This document shows positions 33,557 to 42,006 of a stretch of 51,609 nt of DNA, piece after piece (positions within the stretch are counted from its first letter, which is position 1; every line of letters starts with the position of its first letter). The notes beneath the pieces were generated by a model. The model was not told the DNA's origin, searched no databases, and saw nothing but the letters and a program-made list of their open reading frames with translations. A program made the translations under genes and the position numbers. Source of the DNA: Pseudomonas fluorescens (GTDB lineage: Bacteria; Pseudomonadota; Gammaproteobacteria; Pseudomonadales; Pseudomonadaceae); contig NZ_CABVHJ010000018.1 in the NCBI RefSeq assembly GCF_902497745.1, positions 1,428-53,036 on the forward strand. The letters are read 5' to 3'.

Positions 33557-35606
33557 GGCGGAAGCGTGCGGTGTTGTTGCTCAGCGCTTTGCTGCCTTGG
33601 CTCAGTGTGTCTGCGGCAAGATTCACTGCGCGTGCACCTTCGAGCAAACGCACGGCAGCCTGATCGACCTGCTGGATATTGCCGCTGACCTCGTCGGCGG
33701 TGCTGGCCTGTTCCTCTACCGCCGTGGCGATCTGCGCCAATGTGTCGGTGACGCTCTGCACGGCGCTGGCGATTTCGCCCAGGCGTTCACCGAGACCGGT
33801 GACCGACTCGGCATCGGTTTGCGCCTGGCTGCACGCCGCTTCCATCAGAGTCACGGCTTCATTGACCGTGGCGCGCAAGCTGTCGACGGTGCCAGCGATC
33901 TGCGCGGTTGACGATTGTGTGCGTTGCGACAGGCTGCGCACCTCATCAGCGACCACGGCAAAGCCACGTCCCTGTTCACCGGCTCGCGCAGCTTCGATGG
34001 CCGCGTTGAGCGCGAGCAGATTGGTCTGTTCGGCTACGCCGCGAATGGTGTCGACCACCAATTGAATCTGCTGGCCTTGCTCGCTGACCCGGCCCAACGC
34101 CGCTGCGGTGTCGTTGAGGCGTTGATTGAGCTGCTGAATACTCGCCGTGGTGCGCTGGCTGTCGCGGCTGCTGTCGGCGGCGATGCGCCGGGTGTGTTGG
34201 GCGCTGCCGGAAGCCTGTTCGCAACTCTGCGCCACGCCTTGCGAGGTCGCGGCCAATTGCGTAGCAGCTGCGGCGATCTGGCTGATCTGCAACTGCTGCG
34301 CTTCGACTTCGCCCAGGGCGCCGCTGGAGTGTTCGTTAAGGCTGCGCACGGCATGGCTCAACTGCGAGGTTTCGTGATCGACACCGAGCATGCTGCTGCG
34401 CAGTTGCACCACGGCAACGTTGAGCGCGGTGCTGATCGCCGCCAGCTCATCGCGGCCCACCACCGGCACTTGCAGGCTGAGGTTGCCATCGCGCAGGGCT
34501 TCGGCGAGCAGGGTGATGCCGCTGGCGCTGCGGCGGATCGAGGCTTGCAGGCAGACGAACAAATACAGCGCCGCGAGCAGCAAGCAGCCGAAGATGGCTG
34601 CAACGATGATGAACTGACGGATCGCCGAGCTGTGGTAAGCGTCGAGTCGCTGATCCAGCGACACTAGCGATTGCTGGCGCAGGGCGGCGAGGTCGGTCAG
34701 CAAGGCATCGAGGCTGCGTTCGAAGTCTTCTGGTTTGAGATTGATGCTGCCGCCGAACACACCGTCATCCAGCACCTTCAGACCGCTGTCGAGGTGTTTG
34801 AGGCTGTCGTGGTATTGGCTGGCCCAGCTCTGCTGATCTTTCGGCAGACGTGCTTCAAGCAGCGTGGCCGTTTTCACCAGTTGCTCGCGGGCATCACCGA
34901 TGCGACTGCGCAGGTCGCGTAATTGCAGACGGCTTTGCAAGGTGAATTGGCCGGAGACGACAGAAGCCTGGCCGACTGCAGCGAGACGTCCGACGCGTTC
35001 GATCAGGTCCGGCGCGTGCTGCGTGGCGATTTGCGTCAGCAGGTAGGTTTCCAGCCACGGTGCGAGGGTCAGGCGATTGTCCATGACGATCTGCTCGCGT
35101 AACGCTTGCAGGGCGCTGAGGGCGTTGGTGAAACGGTCGTAACCGTCCGGCCACCAGCCGACGCTGCTGAGGCTTTTCGAGTCCAGGCCATTGAGTGCGG
35201 TTTGCAGCGCCTGATAGCGGCTTAGGGTTTCGCCTTCGGCACCTTCGTTTTTCAGCGCGTTGCCCAAGTCCGTGGTGGCTTGCAGAACTGCCGGTTGCAC
35301 CGCGTCGAAAGCAGCCATGGCGGCGAGAGTGGCTGGTGTCGGCTGACGATTGGTTTCCGTTGCGCGCCAGCGGGCGGCGCGGTCGCGTTGCGCGGCGAGC
35401 AGGTTGTCCAGCGCATCGAGTGCGAGCAACTGGCGCACGCCGGCACGTTCGCCGGAAATCAGATTGAGCTTGTCGCGATAGTCCTGGCCGATCATCAACA
35501 GGCTGCCGGCCAACGGCAGAATGAACAGCAGAAACAACAACTGGAATTTACCTGCGAAGCCAAAACGCCCCAGCAATTTGATCCCCAGTGAAAGGAAAGC
35601 CTGCAT
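33549..35606 (-). CDS. Membrane chemoreceptor (methyl-accepting chemotaxis protein)
   Basis: The 685-residue receptor has two membrane segments (about 22-39 and 332-353) bounding a large, mostly helical periplasmic sensor of about 290 residues, a HAMP region, and the signalling tip TNLLALNAAIEAARAGEQGR. The sensor resembles helical bundle domains. I could not match it to a ligand class. The ATG at 35606 has AGGAG at a good distance; the open frame upstream to 35822 lacks signs of coding. Its 3' end overlaps the LysR gene end-to-end by 8 bases. Confidence 0.9.
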   Translation of the reverse strand: MQAFLSLGIKLLGRFGFAGKFQLLFLLFILPLAGSLLMIGQDYRDKLNLISGERAGVRQLLALDALDNLLAAQRDRAARWRATETNRQPTPATLAAMAAFDAVQPAVLQATTDLGNALKNEGAEGETLSRYQALQTALNGLDSKSLSSVGWWPDGYDRFTNALSALQALREQIVMDNRLTLAPWLETYLLTQIATQHAPDLIERVGRLAAVGQASVVSGQFTLQSRLQLRDLRSRIGDAREQLVKTATLLEARLPKDQQSWASQYHDSLKHLDSGLKVLDDGVFGGSINLKPEDFERSLDALLTDLAALRQQSLVSLDQRLDAYHSSAIRQFIIVAAIFGCLLLAALYLFVCLQASIRRSASGITLLAEALRDGNLSLQVPVVGRDELAAISTALNVAVVQLRSSMLGVDHETSQLSHAVRSLNEHSSGALGEVEAQQLQISQIAAAATQLAATSQGVAQSCEQASGSAQHTRRIAADSSRDSQRTTASIQQLNQRLNDTAAALGRVSEQGQQIQLVVDTIRGVAEQTNLLALNAAIEAARAGEQGRGFAVVADEVRSLSQRTQSSTAQIAGTVDSLRATVNEAVTLMEAACSQAQTDAESVTGLGERLGEIASAVQSVTDTLAQIATAVEEQASTADEVSGNIQQVDQAAVRLLEGARAVNLAADTLSQGSKALSNNTARFRLS

Positions 35607-36027
35607 GCCCCATGACTCCTCTGGACACCACGCACCATCGGCGTGCATCGCGCTCGTTTCGATCGCGACCTGTGCCCTGCTAAAAGGCCTCGAAAGTTCA
35701 CTCTCGCCCGCTCTGTAGGCCGGCTCTGTAGCGAAACTTCCCATTGTCGGTCGCCTTTGTAAGGCGCCCGCGTTCAAGGGGAGAAGCAAGGCAAGATTCA
35801 GACCATGGCGTTGCGCTATCACCTATCCCAAGTAGGAGCTGCCGAAGGCTGCGATCTTTTGATCTTTGTTTTCAAGATCAAGATCAAAAGATCGCAGCCT
35901 TCGGCAGCTCCTACATGATTCGGTCAGGTTGGTTAGTTAGCTGGCTAAGGGGATGGCGCTGGCGCACCGAAAAATGGCACATTGACGCACCTGCCTGTGT
36001 GCACCCATCTGCTGTCCGGAAACTTCC
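35607..36027. other. Intergenic region between chemoreceptor and fsr
   Basis: This 421-base divergent region holds the promoters of both genes and a family A REP doublet at 35832-35915. The stretch 35607-35831, upstream of the receptor, stays open in the receptor frame but has no convincing start, and I see no riboswitch I can name in it. Confidence 0.6.
35832..35915. repeat. REP doublet, family A copy 3
   Basis: GTAGGAGCTGCCGAAGGCTG and CAGCCTTCGGCAGCTCCTAC are the outer parts of near-perfect inverted arms, with GCGATCTTTTGATCTT inside and the shortest centre of the four family A copies. Confidence 0.92.
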
Positions 36028-37245
36028 ATGGCTATCAGCAACGTTCAGACCGCCGCTGCCTCGGCGCCCGCTGCTCCGCAAAGCAGTCTATTGGTGATGC
36101 GTATCATCGGCGCGGTGGCGCTGGCGCATTTGATCAACGATCTGATCCAGTCGGTGTTGCCGTCGATCTACCCGATGCTCAAGGCTAATTACGGCCTGAC
36201 CTTTACTCAGGTCGGCCTGATTACTTTGACCTTTCAACTGACGGCCTCACTGCTGCAACCGTGGGTCGGTTATCACACCGATCGGCATCCGAAACCGTGG
36301 CTGTTGCCGGCGGGTTCGATCTGCACGCTGATTGGCATTGTGATGATGTCGATGGTCGGCAGTTTCCCGCTGATTCTGCTGGCGGCGGCGCTGATCGGGA
36401 TCGGTTCCTCGACGTTCCATCCTGAAGCCTCGCGGATTGCCCGGCTGGCCTCGGGCGGACGTTTTGGACTGGCGCAATCGACCTTCCAGGTTGGTGGTAA
36501 CGCCGGTTCCGCGTTCGGCCCGTTGCTGGCGGCGGCGATCATTATTCCCTTCGGTCAGGCCAACGTGGCGTGGTTCGGTTTGTTCGCGGTGTTTGCGCTG
36601 TTTGTGCTGTACCGCATCAGCCGCTGGTACGCGCACCACTTGAACCTGTTCAAGCTCAAGGCCGGTCAGGCAGCGACTCACGGGCTGTCGAAGGGCAGGG
36701 TGACCAGTGCGTTGGTGGTGCTGGGGCTGTTGGTATTTTCGAAGTATTTCTACATGGCCAGCCTGACCAGTTACTTCACCTTCTACCTGATCGAGAAGTT
36801 CGACCTGTCGGTGGCCAGTTCGCAGCTGCACTTGTTTCTGTTCCTCGGTGCAGTGGCGGCGGGGACCTTCTTCGGCGGGCCGATTGGCGACAAGATCGGG
36901 CGTAAAGCGGTGATCTGGTTCTCGATCCTCGGCGTGGCGCCGTTCACGTTGCTGATGCCCCACGTTGACCTGTTCTGGACCACGGTTCTCAGCGTTGTGA
37001 TCGGTTTCATTCTGGCGTCGGCGTTTTCGGCGATTGTGGTGTATGCGCAGGAACTGGTGCCGGGCAATGTTGGGATGATTGCCGGAATCTTCTTCGGTCT
37101 GATGTTTGGTTTCGGCGGGATTGGCGCGGCGTTGCTGGGGCATCTGGCGGATATTCACGGGATTGAGTACGTGTATTTTCTGTGCTCGTTTCTGCCGTTG
37201 TTTGGCGTGTTGGCGATCTTCTTGCCGCGCACCAAAAAGGCCTGA
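36028..37245 (+). CDS. fsr: MFS efflux pump, fosmidomycin-resistance (Fsr) type
   Basis: The 405-residue, twelve-segment membrane protein matches Fsr of E. coli (about 406 residues): AHLINDLIQSVLPSIYPMLK in segment 1, LLQPWVGYHTDRHPKPW in the loop 2-3 motif, and GIGSSTFHPEASRIARLAS in segment 4. Fsr exports fosmidomycin, an inhibitor of isoprenoid synthesis. Natural substrates are uncertain. It is a single-gene unit between REP doublets. Confidence 0.9.
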   Translation: MAISNVQTAAASAPAAPQSSLLVMRIIGAVALAHLINDLIQSVLPSIYPMLKANYGLTFTQVGLITLTFQLTASLLQPWVGYHTDRHPKPWLLPAGSICTLIGIVMMSMVGSFPLILLAAALIGIGSSTFHPEASRIARLASGGRFGLAQSTFQVGGNAGSAFGPLLAAAIIIPFGQANVAWFGLFAVFALFVLYRISRWYAHHLNLFKLKAGQAATHGLSKGRVTSALVVLGLLVFSKYFYMASLTSYFTFYLIEKFDLSVASSQLHLFLFLGAVAAGTFFGGPIGDKIGRKAVIWFSILGVAPFTLLMPHVDLFWTTVLSVVIGFILASAFSAIVVYAQELVPGNVGMIAGIFFGLMFGFGGIGAALLGHLADIHGIEYVYFLCSFLPLFGVLAIFLPRTKKA

Positions 37246-37262
37246 CGCCACACGACTCAAAC

Positions 37263-37350
37263 TGTGGGAGCGAGCCTGCTCGCGAATGCGGTGTGTCATC
37301 CGCAGCGATGTGGCTGACACTCCCTCTTCGCGAGCAAGCTCGCTCCCACA
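37263..37350. repeat. REP doublet, family B copy 3
   Basis: TGTGGGAGCGAGCCTGCTCG and CGAGCAAGCTCGCTCCCACA form the inverted arms, 17 bases after the fsr stop and before the terminator shared with ychF. Confidence 0.92.
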
Positions 37351-37386
37351 GGGTGAATGTGTTGTGGTGGAGAATGTTCCAGGCAC

Positions 37387-37416
37387 AAAAAAGCCGCGTA
37401 TCAAACGCGGCTTTTT
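37387..37416. terminator. Bidirectional intrinsic terminator between fsr and ychF
   Basis: AAAAAAGCCGCGT, a 5-base loop, and ACGCGGCTTTTTC form a strong hairpin with A and T flanks. It lies 15 bases beyond the ychF stop on the minus strand. Confidence 0.92.
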
Positions 37417-37430
37417 CTTGGGCGTAACGC

Positions 37431-38531
37431 TTACACGTTGAAGCGGAAGTGCATCACGTCGCCGTCCTTGACGATGTAATCCTTGCCTTCCAGGCGCCAC
37501 TTACCGGCTTCTTTGGTGCCGGCTTCGCCTTTGTACTGGATGAAGTCGTTGTAGGCGATCACTTCGGCGCGGATGAAGCCCTTCTCGAAGTCGGTGTGGA
37601 TCACGCCGGCAGCCTGAGGTGCGGTGGCACCGACTTTGACGGTCCAGGCGCGGACTTCTTCGACACCGGCGGTGAAGTAGGTCTGCAGGTGCAGCATTTC
37701 GTAGCCGGCGCGGATCACGCGGTTCAGGCCAGGTTCTTCCAGGCCCAGGGCCTCAAGGAACATGTCCTTCTCTTCGCCGTCATCGAGCTCGGCGATTTCT
37801 GCTTCGATCTTGTTGCAGACTGGAACGACCATCGCGCCTTCTTCTTCGGCAATGGCACGAACCACGTCCAGGTGCGGGTTGTTCTCGAAACCGTCTTCAG
37901 CGACGTTGGCGATGTACATGACCGGCTTGGTGGTCAGCAGGTGGAAGCCCTTGATCACGGCTTTTTCATCCGCGCTCATGTTCTTCATCAGGCTGCGTGC
38001 AGGCTTGGCTTCGGTGAAGTGCGCGATCAGTTGCTCAAGCAGACCCTTCTGAACCACAGCGTCCTTGTCACCACCCTTGGCGTTGCGCGCAACTTTCTGC
38101 AGTTGCTTCTCGCAGCTGTCGAGGTCGGCGAAGATCAGTTCCAGGTCGATGATTTCGATGTCGCGTTTCGGGTCAACGCTGTTGGAAACGTGGATCACGT
38201 TTTCGTCTTCGAAGCAGCGCACGACGTGAGCAATGGCGTCGGTTTCGCGGATGTTGGCGAGGAACTTGTTGCCCAGGCCTTCACCTTTCGAGGCGCCGGC
38301 AACCAGGCCAGCGATGTCGACGAATTCCATGGTGGTCGGCAGGATACGCTTCGGATTGACGATGGCCGCCAGTGCTTCCAGACGCGGATCGGGCATCGGC
38401 ACGATGCCGCTGTTCGGCTCGATGGTGCAGAAGGGGAAGTTCTCAGCCGCGATACCGGATTTGGTCAGGGCGTTGAACAGGGTGGACTTGCCGACGTTAG
38501 GCAGGCCGACGATGCCGCAATTGAATCCCAT
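37431..38531 (-). CDS. ychF: YchF/Ola1-family P-loop NTPase
   Basis: The 366-residue protein has G1 GLPNVGKSTLFNAL at residues 8-21, G3 DIAGLVAGASKGEGLGN, the altered G4 region (ANVAED) that favours ATP over GTP, and a C-terminal TGS domain. YchF binds the ribosome and affects stress responses and translation fidelity. It follows pth by 22 bases in the same operon, the usual pairing in gamma-proteobacteria. Confidence 0.96.
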   Translation of the reverse strand: MGFNCGIVGLPNVGKSTLFNALTKSGIAAENFPFCTIEPNSGIVPMPDPRLEALAAIVNPKRILPTTMEFVDIAGLVAGASKGEGLGNKFLANIRETDAIAHVVRCFEDENVIHVSNSVDPKRDIEIIDLELIFADLDSCEKQLQKVARNAKGGDKDAVVQKGLLEQLIAHFTEAKPARSLMKNMSADEKAVIKGFHLLTTKPVMYIANVAEDGFENNPHLDVVRAIAEEEGAMVVPVCNKIEAEIAELDDGEEKDMFLEALGLEEPGLNRVIRAGYEMLHLQTYFTAGVEEVRAWTVKVGATAPQAAGVIHTDFEKGFIRAEVIAYNDFIQYKGEAGTKEAGKWRLEGKDYIVKDGDVMHFRFNV

Positions 38532-38553
38532 GGTGTTTCCCCTCGGAGTAGAG

Positions 38554-39138
38554 TCAGGCCTTCTGGCTGTGCAGGTTTTTCATCGCGCGGTTCCATTCAC
38601 CGGCGAGGATATCCGGCAGCACGCCGAGGGCAAAGTCGATGCTGGCATCGAGTTTTTCCTGTTCGGCGCGTGGCGCACGACCCAGGACGAAATTTGAAAC
38701 CATACTGGCAACACCCGGGTGGCCAATGCCAAGCCGCAGGCGGTAGAACGTATTCTGATTGCCCAGTTGCGCAATGATGTCGCGCAACCCGTTGTGACCG
38801 CCATGGCCGCCGCCCTGCTTGAGCTTGGCAACGCCCGGAGGCAAGTCGAGTTCGTCATGCGCCACCAGAATTTCTTCAGGCTTGATGCGGAAGAAACCGG
38901 CGAGTGCCGCCACGGCCTGGCCGCTGCGGTTCATGTAGGTGGTGGGAATCAGCAGACGAACATCCTGACCCTGATGCGAATAGCGCCCGGTCAGGCCGAA
39001 ATATTTGCGATCGGCGACAAGGTTGACACCTTGTGCGTCAGCGATGCGCTCAACAAAAAGGGCCCCTGCGTTATGCCGGGTCTGGTCGTATTCGGCGCCT
39101 GGATTTCCCAGGCCAACGATCAGTTTGATGGCAGTCAC
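38554..39138 (-). CDS. pth: Peptidyl-tRNA hydrolase
   Basis: The 194-residue protein has all key parts of bacterial Pth: GLGNPGAEYDQTRHNAG near the N terminus with the catalytic histidine (H in RHNAG), TTYMNRSGQAV, VAHDELDLPPG, and GGHGGHNGLRDI. It frees tRNA from peptidyl-tRNA that drops off ribosomes. Translation starts at GTG 39138, preceded by AAGGAAGG. A long inverted-repeat element ends 18 bases upstream of the start. Confidence 0.96.
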   Translation of the reverse strand: MTAIKLIVGLGNPGAEYDQTRHNAGALFVERIADAQGVNLVADRKYFGLTGRYSHQGQDVRLLIPTTYMNRSGQAVAALAGFFRIKPEEILVAHDELDLPPGVAKLKQGGGHGGHNGLRDIIAQLGNQNTFYRLRLGIGHPGVASMVSNFVLGRAPRAEQEKLDASIDFALGVLPDILAGEWNRAMKNLHSQKA

Positions 39139-39155
39139 GATAGGGGCCCTTCCTT

Positions 39156-39293
39156 TGAGTGGTGAGTAACATCGCCGCGATCAGGCAAAGCGGCGAAAGT
39201 GGACGAAAAATGCTCATTTACCATGGATGTAAACTCCGCGTTCTCGCCCGCTTTCTCGCTACGTTCCAGTCCGCGATGTTACTTGCTCACTCA
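39156..39293. repeat. 138-bp nested inverted-repeat element between rplY and pth
   Basis: Three arm pairs nest inside each other: an outer pair of about 20 bases (TGAGTGGTGAGTAACATCGC at 39156-39175 and GCGATGTTACTTGCTCACTC from 39273), a middle pair (AAAGCGGCGAAA at 39187 and TTCTCGCCCGCTTT at 39241), and an inner pair TTTAC/GTAAA (39217-39233). The whole fills the gap between the two genes. It could be a small non-autonomous mobile element or a structured leader RNA of pth. Confidence 0.65.
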
Positions 39294-39309
39294 GGCTAAA
39301 CAGAGTGAA

Positions 39310-39912
39310 TTACTCTGCTGCGCCTTCTTCGGTAGCTTCTGGAGCAACGCGTGGAGCGTGTACGTTTGCAACAGCTTTGTCGTCACCGTGAGCCAGTGCA
39401 ACGAACTCAACGCCTTTAGGGGCTTTGATGTCGGACAGGTGGACGATTGCGCCGATTTCCAGAGCCGACAGGTCGACTTCGATGAACTCAGGCAGATCTT
39501 TCGGCAGGCAAGTTACTTCGATTTCGTTCAGGACGTGCGAGATCTCGCCGCCTTTCTTGACCGGAGCTTCTTCACCAACAAAGTGCACAGGCACGATAGC
39601 GGTCAGTTTCTGGCCGGCTACGACACGTACGAAGTCAGCGTGCAGAACGTGACCCTTGGACGGGTGACGTTGCAGAGCTTTGATGATGACGTTCTGCTTT
39701 TTGCCGCCAACGTTCAGTTCGATAACGTGGCTGTAGGCAGCTTCGTTTTCGAGCAGTTTGGCAACTTCTTTGGCCAGCATGCTGATGGATTCAGGGGCTT
39801 TTTCGCCACCGTAAACAACAGCTGGAACCAGAGCGGCGAGACGACGCAGGCGGCGGCTCGCACCTTTCCCCAGGTCGGAACGCACTTCAGCATTCAGAGT
39901 AAAATCGTTCAT
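39310..39912 (-). CDS. rplY: 50S ribosomal protein L25 (general stress protein CTC type)
   Basis: The 200-residue protein has the 5S rRNA-binding L25 domain (1-95) followed by a second beta domain (about 100-185), then an acidic, Ala/Glu-rich tail. This two-domain CTC form is longer than the 94-residue E. coli L25. The ATG at 39912 has GGAG about 8 bases upstream; the open frame to 40026 crosses the prs terminator and is not coding. It lies between prs and pth on the same strand. Confidence 0.95.
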   Translation of the reverse strand: MNDFTLNAEVRSDLGKGASRRLRRLAALVPAVVYGGEKAPESISMLAKEVAKLLENEAAYSHVIELNVGGKKQNVIIKALQRHPSKGHVLHADFVRVVAGQKLTAIVPVHFVGEEAPVKKGGEISHVLNEIEVTCLPKDLPEFIEVDLSALEIGAIVHLSDIKAPKGVEFVALAHGDDKAVANVHAPRVAPEATEEGAAE

Positions 39913-39976
39913 TTTGTATCTCCAAAATAGCCATGACCGAGTGGCGTTTGCGACCAGCGCCAAACACGGTATGGGC

Positions 39977-40020
39977 AAAAAAGCCCCGCCCCGGCAGGAA
40001 TGCCGGGGCGGGGCGCTTTT
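39977..40020 (-). terminator. Strong intrinsic terminator between prs and rplY
   Basis: GCCCCGCCCCGGCA and TGCCGGGGCGGGGC form a 14-base, nearly all-GC stem with a 4-base loop, followed on the minus strand by TTTTTT. It should end most prs transcripts, so rplY probably has its own promoter in the 60 bases that follow or depends on read-through. Confidence 0.93.
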
Positions 40021-40053
40021 CGTCAACGAGACATTTCGCGAAGGGCAGGGCCC

Positions 40054-40995
40054 TTAACGGAACATCGCGCTGATCGATTCTTCATTGCTGATGCGGCGAA
40101 CCGCTTCGGCAACAACCGGTGCGATATCCAGTTGACGGATACGTGCACAGGCTTGTGCTGCAGCGGACAGCGGGATGGTGTTAGTCACCACCAGCTCGTC
40201 CAGCACGGAATTTTCGATATTCTCGATGGCCCGACCCGACAGCACAGGGTGTGTGCAGTAGGCAAAGACCTTGGCTGCACCATGCTCTTTCAGGGCCTTG
40301 GCCGCGTGGCACAGAGTGCCGGCGGTATCGACCATGTCATCGACCAGAATGCAGGTACGCCCTTCGACATCACCGATGATATGCATCACTTCAGAGTGAT
40401 TGGCTTTCTCACGGCGTTTGTCGATGATCCCGAGATCCACGCCCAGGGATTTGGCAACGGCACGTGCACGCACGACGCCACCAATGTCCGGGGACACGAT
40501 CATCAGGTTTTCGAAGCGCTGATCTTCAATGTCATCCACCAGAACCGGGGAGCCGTAGATGTTATCTACCGGAATATCGAAGAAACCCTGAATCTGGTCA
40601 GCATGCAGATCAACCGTGAGAACACGGTCGATGCCGACTACGGTAAGCATGTCAGCAACGACTTTCGCGCTGATAGCCACACGTGCGGAACGCGGACGGC
40701 GATCCTGACGGGCATAACCAAAATAAGGAATAACAGCAGTGATACGAGTAGCCGAGGAGCGGCGGAAGGCATCAGCCATCACTACCAGTTCCATCAGGTT
40801 ATCGTTGGTCGGAGCGCAAGTCGGCTGAATAATGAAAACGTCTTTACCGCGAACGTTTTCATTGATCTCGGCTGTAATTTCGCCGTCGGAGAATTTACCG
40901 ACAGAGATGTCACCGAGAGGGATATGCAGCTGACGTACAACACGCCGAGCCAGATCGGGGTTAGCATTCCCCGTAAAGACCATCATCTTGGACAC
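40054..40995 (-). CDS. prs: Ribose-phosphate pyrophosphokinase
   Basis: The 313-residue protein makes PRPP from ribose 5-phosphate and ATP, feeding purine, pyrimidine, His, Trp and NAD synthesis. It has the N-terminal SVGKFSDGEI region, the flexible-loop YARQDRRPRSAR segment, and the PRPP-binding loop CILVDDMVDTAGTL. It lies 46 bases downstream of tRNA-Gln on the same strand, and ends before a strong terminator. Confidence 0.97.
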   Translation of the reverse strand: MSKMMVFTGNANPDLARRVVRQLHIPLGDISVGKFSDGEITAEINENVRGKDVFIIQPTCAPTNDNLMELVVMADAFRRSSATRITAVIPYFGYARQDRRPRSARVAISAKVVADMLTVVGIDRVLTVDLHADQIQGFFDIPVDNIYGSPVLVDDIEDQRFENLMIVSPDIGGVVRARAVAKSLGVDLGIIDKRREKANHSEVMHIIGDVEGRTCILVDDMVDTAGTLCHAAKALKEHGAAKVFAYCTHPVLSGRAIENIENSVLDELVVTNTIPLSAAAQACARIRQLDIAPVVAEAVRRISNEESISAMFR

Positions 40996-41040
40996 GCGCA
41001 GTACCTAGAGGCTGAGGGTAACCTGGATGAGTATAGAAAA

Positions 41041-41115
41041 TGGCAGGGGCGGCTGGATTCGAACCAACGCATGGCAGGATCAAAACCTGCTGCCTTACCG
41101 CTTGGCGACGCCCCT
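41041..41115 (-). tRNA. tRNA-Gln (TTG)
   Basis: On the minus strand 75 bases fold as a cloverleaf: acceptor AGGGGCG/CGCCCCT, D arm GCCAAGCGGTAAGGC, anticodon loop TTTTGAT with TTG anticodon, T arm GTTGGTTCGAATCCAGC, and encoded CCA. It stands between ispE and prs in the same direction and is probably cut from a shared transcript. Confidence 0.95.
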
Positions 41116-41151
41116 GTATCTGTTGCATCAAGTGCCGAGCACCTGGTTCCT

Positions 41152-42003
41152 TTAGAGCAGACTTTGCAGCTTGCGGTGCAACATCGAAACGTTGCTGCCT
41201 TTGGCTACAAACCCTGTAAGGGTCTCTGTCAGAAGGGCCGAGACTTTATCAGCTTCAGCTTTGCTTGGGAAGCCCCCAAACACACAACTTCCAGTTCCGG
41301 TGAGTTTTGCTTCGGTAAATTTACCTAACAAATCCAATGCGTTACGTACTTCTGGATAACGCCTTGCAACCACCGGCAAGCAGTCATTTCGACTGTTTCC
41401 CTCGGGAACGGGGCGCACTTTAATGGGCGGCGTGTTACGTGTCAACAAAGGATCGGAAAAAATTTCTGCCGTACTAACAGAGACTTGCGGCACGAGCACC
41501 AGATACCACGGTTCTTCGGGATCGACCGGGGTCAGTTTCTCGCCCACGCCCTCGGCAAAAGCCGCGTGACCACGGACGAAAACCGGTACGTCGGCGCCGA
41601 GTGTCAGGCCCAGTGCGGCCAGGCGATCTTCATCCCAACCCAGTTGCCACAAATGATTCAGGCCGAGCAAAGTCGTCGCCGCGTTCGAGCTACCGCCACC
41701 GATGCCGCCGCCCATGGGCAGGACTTTATCAATCCAGATATCGATGCCGAGCGTGCAACCGGACTGTTGCTGGAGCATTTTTGCTGCACGCACGATCAGG
41801 TTGCTGTCATGCGGCACGCCGACGAACTCGGTGTGCAGTTGAATCACACCGTCATCACGCACGGCAAAAGTGATTTCATCGCCGTAATCGACAAACTGAA
41901 ACAGCGTCTGCAACTCGTGGTAACCGTCTTCACGACGACCGAGAATGTGCAGCATCAGATTGAGTTTGGCCGGCGAGGGCAGGGTCAGACGTGCAGCGGT
42001 CAT
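41152..42003 (-). CDS. ispE: 4-diphosphocytidyl-2-C-methyl-D-erythritol kinase
   Basis: The 283-residue GHMP kinase has the N-terminal PSPAKLNLMLHILGRREDGY with the catalytic lysine, the ATP loop PMGGGIGGGSSNAATTL, and the third GHMP motif (LTGTGSCVFGGF). It phosphorylates CDP-methylerythritol in the MEP route to isoprenoids. The start lies 3 bases after the lolB stop, and the TPR lipoprotein, lolB and ispE form a tight operon. Confidence 0.96.
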   Translation of the reverse strand: MTAARLTLPSPAKLNLMLHILGRREDGYHELQTLFQFVDYGDEITFAVRDDGVIQLHTEFVGVPHDSNLIVRAAKMLQQQSGCTLGIDIWIDKVLPMGGGIGGGSSNAATTLLGLNHLWQLGWDEDRLAALGLTLGADVPVFVRGHAAFAEGVGEKLTPVDPEEPWYLVLVPQVSVSTAEIFSDPLLTRNTPPIKVRPVPEGNSRNDCLPVVARRYPEVRNALDLLGKFTEAKLTGTGSCVFGGFPSKAEADKVSALLTETLTGFVAKGSNVSMLHRKLQSLL

Positions 42004-42006
42004 GCG

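Noticed and set aside
35607..35831. Possible riboswitch or leader peptide upstream of the membrane chemoreceptor
   Set aside because: No motif of a riboswitch class I know, and no start codon with a ribosome-binding site for a leader.
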